Source: Lachnospiraceae bacterium (GTDB lineage: Bacteria; Bacillota; Clostridia; Lachnospirales; Lachnospiraceae). From it: DNA of 64,000 nt. Positions 1 through 7,790 of this stretch are shown piece by piece (the stretch's first letter is position 1; the number at the start of each line of letters is the position of its first letter). Below the pieces are notes generated by a model that saw only the letters and a program-made list of their open reading frames with translations, ran no database searches and was not told where the DNA came from. Location of the stretch: NCBI GenBank assembly GCA_024695145.1, contig JAILIS010000033.1:1-64000 (forward strand), written 5' to 3'. The position numbers and the translations under genes are program-made.

Positions 1-94
1 GAAAATGCCGATATATTTTTTCGGCTTATTAAAGTACACTGATTTTGCTACAGCCTAAATGAGTTATACTAATAACCCCGGTTTTATGGCATTG

Positions 95-145
95 AAAAAG
101 GGCGTCGCCCAGATGATTTTATCATCTAAAGCGACAGCCCCCTTT
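95..145 (-). terminator. Rho-independent terminator of the secreted Ig-like gene
   Basis: Read on the minus strand, a long stem (GGGCTGTCGC pairing with GCGACGCCC, with an inner AGATGAT/ATCATCT pair) is followed by TTTTT. It lies just beyond the stop of the minus-strand gene ending at 178. Positions 1-94 hold no gene that I can support. Confidence 0.75.
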
Positions 146-177
146 GATCTTAGAAGATTCTTAGAAAATCCTGTTTA

Positions 178-1320
178 TCAGTCTTTTGTAAGCAGTGCAA
201 AAGCATATCCTTCAACATTGAGAGGTGATGTAAATACGTAAGGGAATGCATCGGTATCCTGATAGATCTTTACAACACCGCTCTTGTCCATTGCCATCAG
301 GGCATATGATCTGCCGGGTCTGATATAATCACTCGGAACATACACTTCGATGATACCGTTCTTGAGATCGGTCGTGTTCTTCTTGTCATAGCTCATCGAG
401 AATGTGAACGCCTGTGACCATCCCTGGGGAACGGATGCATTAAACGCCGCCTGACAGGCGGGACCCTGAGCCTGTTTTCCGAACTCGGCCCTGTAATCTT
501 TTCTGTGAGCATTATAGTCTGCCTGATTCAGATAGTAGTTTACAACGATCGCGTCACGGTTGACCTTTGCAGCGGGAATATTTGAATCACCCGAATTCTT
601 ACCGCCCTTTATAATGAGAGGAAGTGAGATAACTGTCGTTGTACCGTCGGCGAAGGTTATCTTGACGGTGTAGAAGTATCTGCCGCCTTCCTTCGGTGTT
701 CCCACAAGCCTTACGGTCTTTCCGTCGGGATCCACTACGATCCGCATTCCTGGAGGAAGGCTTCCGCCTATGATCTCGGCCTTCTCTATTGTAGTGCCGT
801 CGGTTGCAAAGATAACATCATCATAGGGCCTGCCGTATTCTCCGGGCGGAACCTCAATGGGCCTTCTGGCCGTGCCGGCGGGCTCGTCACTCTTGTTCGG
901 ATCAATGGCATGTAGTTCAAAGAAATGAGTGAATCCTGCATCTCCAGAAGTACCTCTGTCTGTCAGCTCCCATTTATCATATTCTCTTCCGTCGGCTATA
1001 CCCTGAATAACACTCGGATTGTTTGCGCCTACGCCACCTCCGGGTTGGTCGATCTGTCCAATCCCTATTTCAGCCCCGTCAAGACCAAAGTATACAATCT
1101 CAATTCTGTAATCAGGAACCGCATCCGTAAGAGTCAGCGTATCGCCGGCTGACAGCTGCGTCCCCACCGGAATACCCGAAAAATCATTATGAGTAAAATC
1201 ATAATTCTTTGCAAATACTGTCGCTGTCATAAGGACTGAAATCGCAATAGTCATAAACAATATTGCGAATCCCTTATTGACTCTGTTTTTTGTCTGTTTT
1301 CCTTCAAACAAACTGTTCAT
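178..1320 (-). CDS. Secreted protein with putative Ig-like (He_PIG-type) domain
   Basis: A 380-residue protein with a signal peptide: basic start (KQTKNRVNKG), hydrophobic core from about residue 18 to 36, and an Ala cleavage region near VFAKN. The middle (about residues 155-240) contains GGSLPPGMRI followed by VRLVGTPKEGG and a TVKITFADG strand, a pattern typical of bacterial putative Ig (He_PIG) domains. The C-terminal part (about 250-380) has no family I recognise. It is probably exported and either released or wall-associated; no sorting signal or lipobox is visible. It is monocistronic, with its own terminator at 95-145 and an operator-like inverted repeat upstream at 1355-1410. The exact function is unknown. 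Confidence 0.75.
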   Translation of the reverse strand: MNSLFEGKQTKNRVNKGFAILFMTIAISVLMTATVFAKNYDFTHNDFSGIPVGTQLSAGDTLTLTDAVPDYRIEIVYFGLDGAEIGIGQIDQPGGGVGANNPSVIQGIADGREYDKWELTDRGTSGDAGFTHFFELHAIDPNKSDEPAGTARRPIEVPPGEYGRPYDDVIFATDGTTIEKAEIIGGSLPPGMRIVVDPDGKTVRLVGTPKEGGRYFYTVKITFADGTTTVISLPLIIKGGKNSGDSNIPAAKVNRDAIVVNYYLNQADYNAHRKDYRAEFGKQAQGPACQAAFNASVPQGWSQAFTFSMSYDKKNTTDLKNGIIEVYVPSDYIRPGRSYALMAMDKSGVVKIYQDTDAFPYVFTSPLNVEGYAFALLTKD

Positions 1321-1354
1321 TATAACACCTCTTTCTAAAAAAATAGTTGCTTAC

Positions 1355-1410
1355 TGGTCATGACTGATCTCCCCCTCAAGAGATATTTCTTACTTAAAGT
1401 GTCATGACCA
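1355..1410. promoter_or_regulatory. Operator-like inverted repeat TGGTCATGAC / GTCATGACCA
   Basis: TGGTCATGAC at 1355-1364 and its exact reverse complement GTCATGACCA at 1401-1410 lie 35-90 bp upstream of the minus-strand start at 1320. Each arm also contains the palindrome GTCATGAC. The spacing suits two regulator sites flanking a promoter, but no clear -35/-10 pair is visible between them. The divergent gap 1321-1630 otherwise holds a G-rich stretch near 1440-1466 and the plus-strand promoter at 1556-1584. Confidence 0.4.
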
Positions 1411-1555
1411 ATTCACCGAAGTCATATTAACACTTCCCGTGGGGGGGTCAAGGAAGAGGGGGGTATTTTACGAATCTTTTTGATATACCGTCACATACGT
1501 CATACCGGGCAACATCTTATGTTAAGCATTCGATGATCTTCGGTTTCTTATTGAT

Positions 1556-1584
1556 TTGTACAGAAGCATATTTTGATTTATAAT
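1556..1584 (+). promoter_or_regulatory. Sigma-A promoter for the PH-domain gene and folate run
   Basis: TTGTAC (1556-1561), a 17-bp spacer, then TATAAT (1579-1584). The start codon at 1631 follows a GGAGAGGAG ribosome binding site, which fits transcription of the 1631-5171 run from here. Confidence 0.65.
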
Positions 1585-1630
1585 CTATCTGTCATAAGAT
1601 GTTATTGATGAAGTTCGGAGAGGAGATATC

Positions 1631-2083
1631 ATGGCAGAAGATAAGAACATTATCGATGAAAAAAGGGAAGATATGACTGATCTTGAAACAAGATATCAGG
1701 ATGAGCCGCCCATATTCACGGAGCGTAAAAGATGGGTACTTTTTGCGCTGCCGTTCACTTTTACAAAGTACCTGTTAAAGGACGAGATACTGACTGTTGT
1801 CGCCGGATTTTTCAAGACGGTCATCAACGACTGTTATATGTACAAGATTGTTGATGTACAGCTTGAAAGATCGCTCGGAGAGAAGATGTTCGGGCTCGGA
1901 ACAGTCGTATGCTATACATCCGATACGACTGATAAAGTGCTTCGCATATCACATGTAAAGCATGCCGAGCAGATCAAGAACTTTATCCTTGAAAAATCAG
2001 AGAAGATGCGTATGAAACGCAGGACGCTCACGACCATGAGCCTCAATTCGGAGGCCGGAGAAGGGCTTGATGATATCGGCTGA
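1631..2083 (+). CDS. PH-domain-like cytoplasmic protein
   Basis: A 150-residue protein with no signal peptide or membrane segment. Residues about 35-125 read as a bacterial PH-like (bPH2, YdbS-type) fold: a strand-rich block (KYLLKDEILTVV, MYKIVDVQLERSLGEKMFGLGTVVCYTSD) followed by a helix (KHAEQIKNFILEKSEKM). Bacterial PH proteins of this type often act in membrane-linked or scaffolding roles, but no specific function can be given. Its stop overlaps the folC start by 14 bases, so the two are probably translationally coupled. Confidence 0.6.
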   Translation: MAEDKNIIDEKREDMTDLETRYQDEPPIFTERKRWVLFALPFTFTKYLLKDEILTVVAGFFKTVINDCYMYKIVDVQLERSLGEKMFGLGTVVCYTSDTTDKVLRISHVKHAEQIKNFILEKSEKMRMKRRTLTTMSLNSEAGEGLDDIG

Positions 2084-3383
2084 CTTTGGCTACGACAGAG
2101 CATGTGAGTATATAAAAGCATCGGCGCCTCTCGGAAGCAGGCCGGGACTTGAAAGGATAAAAGATCTGTGTGCACTTCTCGGTGATCCGCAAGACAGGCT
2201 TCGCATCATACATGTTGCCGGAACCAACGGCAAGGGGAGTACAGCATGCATGATCGCATCAGTGTTGTCTGCCGCAGGGCTTAACACAGGTATGTATTAT
2301 TCGCCGGCACTTACCGGTATTCGTGATCACTACAGGATAAACGGCGAACTGATAAGTGAAGAAGATTATGCCTTATGCGTTGCTGCCGTTGCGGATGCCA
2401 ATGAAAAGCTAAAGAAAGAGACCGGAGAGAGTGCGACACAGTTTGAACTTGAGACCGCTCTTGCATTTGTCTGGTTTGCCGAAAAGAAGTGTGATATCGT
2501 CATCCTCGAGTGCGGTATGGGCGGTACATATGATGCGACAAACATAGTTAAGAACAAATTATGCTGCGTTATCACGTCGGTTTCATTTGATCATATGCAG
2601 TATCTCGGAAGGACTCTTGCCGAGATCGCAGCTCACAAGGCCGGTGTGATCACATCGAACTGTCCGGTCATCGCCTTTTCAGACCCGAAAGAGGTTATAT
2701 CCGTCATGGAAGAGAAATGCCGCCGGACGGGAAGCCGTCTTTATACGGTTGCTCGTGGTTCGATCGAATGCGTAAATGATTTTCCCGTCGGACAGAAGAT
2801 CTCTTATGAAGAATTCTCGGATGTGACGATAAGCCTTGCGGGAACGTTTCAGGCGGAAAACGCTGCTCTTGCACTTCGCGCGATATCAGTTCTGAATGAA
2901 GATCATCTTATCGAGGGAGTATCGATCGATGAGGATGCTGTCAGGTCCGGACTGAGAAACGTATACTGGCCGTTCCGGTTTGAATGCATCAGTGTCGATC
3001 CGCTCGTGTTCGTTGACGGTGCACATAATGCGGATGCGGCAGTAAAGCTTTGGCAGACAGCAGATACATATCTTGAAGGATATAAGATCATCCTTGTCTT
3101 GGGAATATATGCCGACAAAGAATATGAGAAAGTCACTTCGATCCTGGCAGGACTGGCCGAAACCGTCTTTACGGTGGCAACGCCGAACGATAAAAGAGCA
3201 CTGCCGGCGGATAAGCTCGCGGAATGTGCACGCAGATACTGTAATGATGTCATATCCTGCGACAGCATAGAAGAAGCATATACAAGGAGCCGCGCATGTA
3301 TCACTTCCGGTGAGAGAGCGTGCATCATAGCGTGCGGGTCGCTTGCATACCTGAACGAATTCTGCAATATAGTACGAGGATAA
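2070..3383 (+). CDS. folC: Bifunctional folylpolyglutamate / dihydrofolate synthase
   Basis: Adds glutamate to dihydropteroate and to reduced folates using ATP, in the cytoplasm. The Mur-ligase-type P-loop HVAGTNGKGSTA lies near residue 50, with the Mur-like EcGMGG block (ECGMGGTYDATN) near 150, SFDHM near 175 and FVDGAHN near 310. The length (437 residues) is normal for FolC. I chose the ATG at 2070 over an in-frame TTG at 2067, with the purine-rich GGAGAAGGG just upstream. It overlaps the preceding gene and is followed by folP and folB-folK, so the run covers the dihydropteroate-to-folate steps. folE is not in the window. Confidence 0.9.
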   Translation: MISADFGYDRACEYIKASAPLGSRPGLERIKDLCALLGDPQDRLRIIHVAGTNGKGSTACMIASVLSAAGLNTGMYYSPALTGIRDHYRINGELISEEDYALCVAAVADANEKLKKETGESATQFELETALAFVWFAEKKCDIVILECGMGGTYDATNIVKNKLCCVITSVSFDHMQYLGRTLAEIAAHKAGVITSNCPVIAFSDPKEVISVMEEKCRRTGSRLYTVARGSIECVNDFPVGQKISYEEFSDVTISLAGTFQAENAALALRAISVLNEDHLIEGVSIDEDAVRSGLRNVYWPFRFECISVDPLVFVDGAHNADAAVKLWQTADTYLEGYKIILVLGIYADKEYEKVTSILAGLAETVFTVATPNDKRALPADKLAECARRYCNDVISCDSIEEAYTRSRACITSGERACIIACGSLAYLNEFCNIVRG

Positions 3384-3400
3384 AACAGACATCCGGACCT

Positions 3401-3550
3401 TCTGATTTTCGGGGCCTGTCTGACAGGGCGCCAGTCGCTCAAACAGTCCTCGCCGCTTCGGATGAATTGGGCTTCGAGAGTCGACAACAATGAATCCTCG
3501 CGTCTGCGGAACTCGCTTTGTGGCATCCCTGCAGACACCCGAAAATCAGA
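3401..3550. repeat. 150-bp MITE-like inverted-repeat element between folC and folP
   Basis: A perfect 13-bp terminal inverted repeat, TCTGATTTTCGGG (3401-3413) and CCCGAAAATCAGA (3538-3550), bounds the element. Further pairing arms (TGTCTG/CAGACA, AGGGcGCC/GGCaTCCCT) lie inside it, so it can fold into one long imperfect hairpin. It contains no credible reading frame. It resembles the non-coding repeats scattered between genes in Lachnospiraceae chromosomes, but family membership is inference. It may also separate folC and folP expression. Confidence 0.6.
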
Positions 3551-3575
3551 GGATCGGGGATATATATCATATATC

Positions 3576-4370
3576 ATGAGAATAAGAAACACAGATTTTG
3601 ATTTTGCAAAGACCACATACGTCATGGGGATCCTGAACGTGACCCCTGATTCTTTTTCGGACGGTGGTTTACATAATTCTACAGAAGACGCCGTAAGACA
3701 TGCTCTTGAGATGGAAGCGGAAGGTGCTGCGATCATCGATATCGGAGGAGAGTCCACAAGACCCGGATATACGGGAGTTTCCGAAGATGAGGAGCTTAGC
3801 CGGGTGATACCTGTTATAAAAGCTCTTCGAAATGAGACTGATATTCCGATATCGGTCGATACGACCAAGGCAGCCGTTGCGGATGCAGCCGTTGCAGCCG
3901 GTGCCGATATCATAAACACCGTATCGGGACTGTCAATAAGCACAGGGATGCTGAGTGTTGCAAAAGAAAGCGGATCCGTTCTTGTAATGACATATGAGAA
4001 TAGTTATGTCAACCAATTTGGTGAAGCTCTTATCGGTATGGCGGAGACTGCGGTTGAGGCCGGCATATCTGCTGACAGGATAATCGTTGATCCAGGTATA
4101 GGGTTTGGAAAAACGCGGGATGAGAATCTTCGTATCGTGAATGAGCTGCCGCTGATCACTCAGATCGGCTACCCGGTACTTCTCGGATGCTCCCGCAAAT
4201 CGTTCATAAGAGATGTCCTTGGTGTTGAAGCAAAGGACGCTCTTGACGGAACACTTGTCACAACGGTGCTGGCTGCTCTTGCCGGCGTCGGGATAGTCCG
4301 TGTTCATGATGTAAAGGAAAATGTCAGGGTAGTAAAAATGCTGTCGGCGGTTGTTAATTCCGCTGTATAA
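3576..4370 (+). CDS. folP: Dihydropteroate synthase
   Basis: Condenses p-aminobenzoate with 6-hydroxymethyl-dihydropterin pyrophosphate; the target of sulfonamides. The first signature MGILNVTPDSFSDGG lies near residues 17-31, followed by IIDIGGESTRPG, IPISVDTTKAAVA, DPGIGFGKT and LLGCSRKSFI. The frame is open back to 3462, but that stretch falls inside the inverted-repeat element. The ATG at 3576 (MRIRNTDF) gives 264 residues, normal for the family; its ribosome binding site (GGGGA) is weak and distant. Downstream folB-folK follows after 12 bases. Confidence 0.92.
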   Translation: MRIRNTDFDFAKTTYVMGILNVTPDSFSDGGLHNSTEDAVRHALEMEAEGAAIIDIGGESTRPGYTGVSEDEELSRVIPVIKALRNETDIPISVDTTKAAVADAAVAAGADIINTVSGLSISTGMLSVAKESGSVLVMTYENSYVNQFGEALIGMAETAVEAGISADRIIVDPGIGFGKTRDENLRIVNELPLITQIGYPVLLGCSRKSFIRDVLGVEAKDALDGTLVTTVLAALAGVGIVRVHDVKENVRVVKMLSAVVNSAV

Positions 4371-4382
4371 GAAAGGGTAGAA

Positions 4383-5171
4383 ATGGATCACATTTGTATA
4401 GAAGATCTGGAAGTATATGCATATCACGGACTGTATAAGGAAGAGGTCAATCTCGGACAGAAATTCCTCATTTCCGTAAAGATGTATTTTGATGCCTCAA
4501 AAGCCGGAAGATGCGATAACCTTACCTATTCTGTTGACTACGCAAAGGTCTGTTCGGATATAACGAAGTGGATGAAGGATAACAGATGCAGACTCATTGA
4601 AACAGTGGCCGAGCGCCTTGCATCAAAGCTTTTAACCGAGCTGCCGGCGGTGCGTGAAGTTGAGGTTACGGTAAAAAAACCGTGGGCCCCGATAGGCCTT
4701 CCTCTTGAATGTGTCAGCATCGTTATAACAAGAAAATGGCATACGGTATATCTGTCGATCGGATCCAATATGGGGGATAGAAAAAAGTATCTGCAGGACG
4801 GAACAGAATATCTGAAAAAGAATGAAAAAGTCCGCGTTCTCAAAGTATCATCCTTCATAGAGACGAAGCCGTACGGGAAAGTGGATCAGGATGATTTTCT
4901 CAACGGTGCCGTAAAGATAGAGACGCTCCTTGACCCGTATGAACTGCTGGATCTTGTCCATGAAGCGGAAGATGCCGCAAAAAGAGTGCGCACAGAACAC
5001 TGGGGTCCGAGAACCCTTGATATCGATATCCTTCTTTATGATGATCTTGTCATGGACAGCGAGGATCTTACGATCCCGCATTACGATATGATGAATCGCG
5101 ATTTTGTACTCGATCCTCTGCGTGAGATAATGAGCGACTGGCGCAGGATTATTTATCCCGGGTGTCCATAG
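4383..5171 (+). CDS. folBK: Fused dihydroneopterin aldolase / HPPK
   Basis: A 262-residue two-domain enzyme. Residues 1-117 are FolB-like (DHICIEDLEVYAYHGLYKEE, with CDNLTYSVDYAKV and LIETVAERLA). Residues about 120-262 are FolK-like (YLSIGSNMGDRKKYL, then WGPRTLDIDILLYDD and IPHYDMMNRDFVLDPL). It converts dihydroneopterin to 6-hydroxymethyl-dihydropterin and then pyrophosphorylates it, supplying the substrate of the adjacent FolP. FolB-FolK fusions are known in some streptococci. Its 3' end overlaps the convergent DUF5050 gene by 23 bases. Confidence 0.9.
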   Translation: MDHICIEDLEVYAYHGLYKEEVNLGQKFLISVKMYFDASKAGRCDNLTYSVDYAKVCSDITKWMKDNRCRLIETVAERLASKLLTELPAVREVEVTVKKPWAPIGLPLECVSIVITRKWHTVYLSIGSNMGDRKKYLQDGTEYLKKNEKVRVLKVSSFIETKPYGKVDQDDFLNGAVKIETLLDPYELLDLVHEAEDAAKRVRTEHWGPRTLDIDILLYDDLVMDSEDLTIPHYDMMNRDFVLDPLREIMSDWRRIIYPGCP

Positions 5172-6162
5172 GTGCGAAGGGCACCGATTCCCCACCGCCT
5201 CCGAAGGTGTACGTCAGATACATGGTATCTTCCCTGAAGGGAGAATAGAACGTGAATGTACTCGTGCAGTTGATATTCTCATAGTTTCCTTCCGCGATGA
5301 CGATCGCACCGCTTCCGTCGGCATTCACTCTGATAAGTGCAGGATCGGTATTCCTCTGATAGAAGATCACTCCGTCATATACGTTGAACGTATCAACGCG
5401 TTCATCCGTGATCTTCGTAAGACTCCCGTCTGACATTGAATATCTGTAAAGCTTATAATTATCTTTCATATTCATGAAATACAGATCGGTTCCGTCTGCG
5501 ACCGGATTGTATACCGCATAATCCATGTATACGCGTCCTTCTACATCACCGGGCCTGTATACCTTGAGGATCTGCGAATCCTGTTCCGAAAAATATATAT
5601 CCCCGTTCACAACACATGCCGGGTTGACTATCTCGTCAATAACCAGTCCTTTATCATTGCCGTCAAGGCTTGAGTGATAAAGCTGCATTCCGTTGGTATT
5701 GTCATAGTGTTCATAGTAGAGGGTGCTGCCGACCAGATTAAGCACGCCGGAAGTACACTTGTCAAGGCATACATAGTCCCTATCGCCTTTTTTGAGTCTG
5801 TAGATACCGCTCATCCTTCCCGCGATACCCATGAATTTGGTTCCGCCCGGATCATCAAAATAGAAGTAGAGATAATCCCCGCCCGCATTGATGTAAGCCA
5901 CGGGAATATCCGCAAGCCTGACCGGATCCGAGCCGTCTTTGTTCATGCGGTACAGACAATGAGCGTCGTTGAGATTTGAAAAATATATATAGTCGCCGCT
6001 TTCGCAAACGAGTCCTTTATTGTTGAGATTACCAGAGGTGTTGCCGATGGTGCCTGACGGATTGTTCGGAATCCGTGACAGATATTTACTGAGAACGACA
6101 CCGCCGACTATACCGCCTATGATAAGTACGACAGCAATTACACCGATGACACGCTTATACAT
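5149..6162 (-). CDS. Membrane-anchored DUF5050-type beta-propeller protein
   Basis: A 337-residue protein. Residues 5-28 form an N-terminal membrane anchor (VIGVIAVVLIIGGIVGGVVL), and the rest is predicted outside the cell. The body repeats a pattern such as GDYIYFSNLNDAHCLYRMNKDGS, DGDYLYF-type strands and VYDGVIFYQRN, characteristic of DUF5050 and other propeller-like repeats. The catalytic role is unknown; such proteins are common in Clostridia as envelope proteins. The ATG at 6162 has a strong GAGGAGG site upstream and an extended -10 box. Confidence 0.7.
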   Translation of the reverse strand: MYKRVIGVIAVVLIIGGIVGGVVLSKYLSRIPNNPSGTIGNTSGNLNNKGLVCESGDYIYFSNLNDAHCLYRMNKDGSDPVRLADIPVAYINAGGDYLYFYFDDPGGTKFMGIAGRMSGIYRLKKGDRDYVCLDKCTSGVLNLVGSTLYYEHYDNTNGMQLYHSSLDGNDKGLVIDEIVNPACVVNGDIYFSEQDSQILKVYRPGDVEGRVYMDYAVYNPVADGTDLYFMNMKDNYKLYRYSMSDGSLTKITDERVDTFNVYDGVIFYQRNTDPALIRVNADGSGAIVIAEGNYENINCTSTFTFYSPFREDTMYLTYTFGGGGESVPFAPMDTRDK

Positions 6163-6205
6163 TCAACCACCTCCTCGTCAATTAATCATCCCTTCATCTG
6201 ATCTT

Positions 6206-6214
6206 ATTATACCA
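6206..6214 (-). promoter_or_regulatory. Extended -10 promoter of the DUF5050 gene
   Basis: On the minus strand TGGTATAAT ends about 44 bases before the ATG at 6162. No good -35 is seen, as is usual for TGn-extended boxes. Confidence 0.5.
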
Positions 6215-6250
6215 CAGGCAGGTTTATCGTTGGCGGTTTAGGACATAAAA

Positions 6251-6283
6251 TTTACAACGAATGAACAAATTATTTACAACGAA
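6251..6283. repeat. Direct repeat TTTACAACGAA spaced 22 bp
   Basis: TTTACAACGAA occurs at 6251-6261 and 6273-6283, exactly 22 bp apart (about two helical turns), in the divergent gap 6163-6397 between the DUF5050 and VTC genes. It could be a tandem regulator site. No regulator gene is adjacent. Confidence 0.4.
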
Positions 6284-6397
6284 AATACACAGTTCGGTCA
6301 TACTTGTTTTTTATCATCTGCCATGTGCTCGCGCCGGCCGATACAGTGATCTGTGTAAGACGGCAGCAACATGAAAATACGTATATGGGAGACAGAA

Positions 6398-7087
6398 ATG
6401 GGATACGAAACAAGATTCAGACACGAGCTTAAATTTGAAGTTGATCGTGCTTCCTACATGGCGATCAGAACGAGGCTGATGGCAGTATGTGACCCGGATC
6501 CTCATACCGGACAAAACGGGACATATCTTATACGCAGCATCTACTTTGACACCCCGGATAACAGAGCGCTTTACGAAAAGATCAACGGCGCAGGTAGACG
6601 TGAGAAGTTCAGGATCAGATATTACAATGACAGTCTTGAATATATTGCGCTCGAGAAAAAACAGAAGGTAAACGATCTGTGTAAGAAGATCGACTGCCCG
6701 CTCACAAAGGATGAACTGTGCGATATATTGAGCGGCGATACGGCTTTTATGAAAGATCACAAAGAAGATCTTGTAAGGGAGCTGTACGGTGCAATGACGA
6801 CAAGTGCTCTTCGCCCGAGAGTGCTTGTGAGCTATACCCGGGAGCCCTATGTTTATGCACCGGGAAATGTCAGGGTAACATTCGATTCTTCGATAAGAAC
6901 CACGATGTTCTCGGATGATTTTACAAAAGATATATTTGACGTCACCGCAACGGACAGTGCCGATATGATGATCATGGAGGTGAAGTATGATGATTTTCTT
7001 CCTGACATCATAAAGATACTGGTAAACGACGGTAATATACGGCAGCAGAGCTTTTCAAAGTATGAGGCGAGCAGAAGATACAGATAA
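6398..7087 (+). CDS. VTC-domain protein (polyphosphate polymerase domain)
   Basis: A 229-residue protein of the VTC family. RFRHELKFEVDR at the start, IRSIYFDTPDNRALYEKINGAGRREKFRIRYYN and YIALEKKQKVND provide the basic tunnel residues (R, K, ExK) typical of the family; VMVMEVKYDDFLPD-like acidic residues come later (IMEVKYDDFLP). Eukaryotic VTC4 makes polyphosphate from ATP, but the bacterial homologues found next to DUF4956 and CotH genes are mostly uncharacterised. I chose the ATG at 6398 because GGGAGA lies 5 bases before it; the upstream ATG at 6371 has no ribosome binding site. Confidence 0.85.
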   Translation: MGYETRFRHELKFEVDRASYMAIRTRLMAVCDPDPHTGQNGTYLIRSIYFDTPDNRALYEKINGAGRREKFRIRYYNDSLEYIALEKKQKVNDLCKKIDCPLTKDELCDILSGDTAFMKDHKEDLVRELYGAMTTSALRPRVLVSYTREPYVYAPGNVRVTFDSSIRTTMFSDDFTKDIFDVTATDSADMMIMEVKYDDFLPDIIKILVNDGNIRQQSFSKYEASRRYR

Positions 7088-7114
7088 CACAAACATGATC
7101 AGGAGGATAATATA

Positions 7115-7786
7115 ATGAGTTTCTCAGATGTGTTCAAATCAAGTTTTTTGGAAAGTATAGAGTCTTTCACGGCAGCGGATCTGGCTGTGGGAATGACGTT
7201 CGCGGTTGTCATCAGCCTGTTCATCTTCTGGGTATACAAGAAGACATTTACGGGAATTATGTACAGTCCGGGGTTTTCCCTGACACTGATCGGCCTGTGC
7301 CTTGTCACAACGCTTGTCATCATGGCGGTCACTTCCAACGTCGTATTGTCTCTCGGTATGGTGGGTGCTCTTTCGATCGTAAGATTCCGTGCGGCGATCA
7401 AGGATCCGATGGAGATCGTGTTTTTATTCTGGTCGATCGCTGTCGGTATAGTGATAGGGGCCGGCATGATCCCGCTGGCCCTTACCGGATCGGTAGTGAT
7501 AGGGATCATCCTGATGATCTTTGCGAACCGTAAACAGGTCGGAATACCATATATCATAATAATCGACTGCGACAGCGATGCAGCCGAAAAGAGTGCAACG
7601 GAGGCGGTAAAGTCAGCCGTTTCGAAATATGTTCCCAAATCTAAAAAAGTCAATGCGGCAGGAATAGAACTGACCGCCCAGGTTCGCCTGAAAGATGAGA
7701 AGACTGAATTTGTCAATGGCATCAGTAACATAGAAGGCGTCAGGAATGCAACGCTTGTAAGCTATAACGGCGAATACGCGGGGTAG
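7115..7786 (+). CDS. DUF4956 integral membrane protein
   Basis: A 223-residue protein with about three to four membrane segments (residues about 26-44, 55-80, 105-132) and a soluble C-terminal domain. The motif SLGMVGALSIVRFRAAIKDP is a hallmark of DUF4956. The cytoplasmic tail (about 138-223) looks like a small alpha/beta domain. The family nearly always occurs with VTC-domain and CotH-kinase genes, as here, so the three probably form one membrane-associated system. An AGGAGG site precedes the ATG. Confidence 0.85.
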   Translation: MSFSDVFKSSFLESIESFTAADLAVGMTFAVVISLFIFWVYKKTFTGIMYSPGFSLTLIGLCLVTTLVIMAVTSNVVLSLGMVGALSIVRFRAAIKDPMEIVFLFWSIAVGIVIGAGMIPLALTGSVVIGIILMIFANRKQVGIPYIIIIDCDSDAAEKSATEAVKSAVSKYVPKSKKVNAAGIELTAQVRLKDEKTEFVNGISNIEGVRNATLVSYNGEYAG

Positions 7787-7790
7787 AGGG

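Noticed and set aside
59..241. 60-residue open frame on the plus strand at the left edge
   Set aside because: It crosses the minus-strand terminator and the end of the secreted Ig-like gene, and has no ribosome binding site.
1321..1630. Tetrahydrofolate riboswitch ahead of the folate run
   Set aside because: No conserved THF riboswitch core was found in the leader.
2903..3943. 346-residue open frame on the minus strand
   Set aside because: Antisense to folC, the repeat element and folP; composition is that of a shadow frame and no motif is seen.
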